DNA from: Tidjanibacter sp. | GTDB taxonomy: Bacteria; Bacteroidota; Bacteroidia; Bacteroidales; Rikenellaceae | NCBI GenBank assembly: GCA_017630115.1 | Contig: JAGBVY010000143.1 | Coordinates: forward strand, 1-6,509 | Direction: 5' to 3' | DNA: 6,509 bases | In this document: piece by piece, positions 6,033-6,509 of the stretch | Layout: each line of letters opens with the position of its first letter | Position numbering within the stretch: the first letter of the stretch is position 1 | Notes under the pieces: model-generated | The model's database searches: none | What the model saw: the letters and a program-made list of their open reading frames with translations, nothing else | Told to the model about the DNA's origin: nothing | Program-made: the position numbers and the translations under genes

Positions 6033-6509
6033 TTATTCGTAGAGGTTGTCGTAGTGCGACGACGACTTTTCGTATTTGAGGTCCTGCAAGAGCGACGACT
6101 TGACGCTGATGTTGAAACTCCAACTCTTACGATAACCAAATGGCACACAGGTGAAGTTCATCTGCCAGCAGTGCAAGTCCCTCACCAGAGTCATAGCACC
6201 CGGGGTGAGTTGTCGGGAGTCGAAGTCGTAACCACCTGAGTAGTTTATTGCCCACTTGCGGTCTTTGTCGAGCGTCAGTGAGGCTTGGAAACTTAGCGTA
6301 TTGACTATTCGTTTAACCATACCATTGTCGGTATAGTTGATTGAATAGTTGAACGAGAAGTTCCACGGCATCGAGAAGTCGTAGTACTGCGAGGTCATAA
6401 GCTGACGACGTAGGGCCGGGTCGAGCGGGTCGTTGGGGTCGTAGAAATAGGGGTTGGAGTATTCGGGATACTGCTTCGAGATGTCGTTTATGGTGGCCTC
6501 CGTATAGAG
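6033..6509 (-). CDS. lptD: C-terminal part of a putative LPS-assembly outer-membrane protein LptD (5' end beyond window)
   Basis: The minus-strand frame is open from the window edge to TAA at 6033-6035, giving the last 158 residues; the ATG at 6398 is internal and not the start. LptD forms the outer-membrane barrel that, with a lipoprotein plug, inserts lipopolysaccharide delivered by the Lpt bridge. The visible part alternates aromatic and polar residues as in transmembrane beta-strands: YYDFSMPWNFSFNYSINY, KWAINYSGGYDFDSRQL, and near the end DLHCWQMNFTCVPFGYRKSW and FNISVKSSLLQDLKYEK. The DLHCW...VPFGYR...K(A/S)S(L/M)LQDLKYEK pattern is what I recall for Bacteroidota LptD C-termini, and it is the basis of the call. 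The preceding Pro/Asp/Asn-rich NPYFYDPNDPLDP looks like an extracellular or periplasmic loop. It is probably the upstream gene of an operon with mutS2. The alternative is another large Bacteroidota outer-membrane barrel; the missing ~80% of the protein would settle it. Confidence 0.72.
   Translation of the reverse strand, partial: LYTEATINDISKQYPEYSNPYFYDPNDPLDPALRRQLMTSQYYDFSMPWNFSFNYSINYTDNGMVKRIVNTLSFQASLTLDKDRKWAINYSGGYDFDSRQLTPGAMTLVRDLHCWQMNFTCVPFGYRKSWSFNISVKSSLLQDLKYEKSSSHYDNLYE

Noticed and set aside
6033..6398. Stand-alone 121-aa protein starting at the ATG at 6398
   Set aside because: The frame continues open to the window edge with barrel-like sequence, and the part seen matches only the C-terminus of a large outer-membrane protein.

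Overview
The window looks like a piece of a Bacteroidales chromosome, possibly Alistipes/Rikenellaceae-like; the genus is a guess. The evidence is threefold. Two TAnnTTTG promoter elements occur in the one divergent spacer, and the genes lack Shine-Dalgarno-like leaders. The protein families are Bacteroidota-typical: a nucleoside kinase fused to a ThrRS-like N-terminus, a lipoprotein 5'-nucleotidase-like phosphoesterase, and a Bacteroidota-type LptD C-terminus. The spacers carry short tandem repeats of a kind familiar from this order. Coding density is high, with three complete genes and one partial gene.

Layout, left to right. 1-177 is a non-coding spacer: 9-bp-period repeats, a small hairpin, a 7-bp repeat pair, and a perfect 34-bp palindrome that ends the first gene. 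178-1845 (minus) encodes a 555-aa uridine kinase-like nucleoside kinase with TGS and ThrRS-like N-terminal domains. 1846-1964 is a divergent spacer with closely packed, opposite-facing -7 promoter elements. 1965-3386 (plus) encodes a 473-aa lipoprotein of the metallophosphoesterase/5'-nucleotidase family. 3387-3499 is a convergent spacer with 7-bp tandem repeats and a bidirectional terminator. 3500-5989 (minus) encodes an 829-aa MutS2. 6033-6509 (minus) encodes the last 158 residues of an outer-membrane beta-barrel protein, most probably LptD, running off the right edge.

Functionally these are housekeeping genes. The lptD-like gene and mutS2 share a strand and are 43 bp apart with no visible promoter between them, so they are probably co-transcribed and end at the 3446-3481 hairpin. 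The kinase and the phosphoesterase diverge from a shared control region. Both could act in nucleotide salvage, one phosphorylating nucleosides in the cytoplasm and the other dephosphorylating nucleotides in the periplasm, but that link is inference from families and arrangement.

I see no mobile element, CRISPR array, tRNA, rRNA, toxin-antitoxin pair or defence system. The main non-routine signal is in the spacers. Both minus-strand 3' ends carry terminators with the same CGCGGGTAT stem, each followed (in the gene's direction) by short tandem repeats of 7- or 9-bp period.
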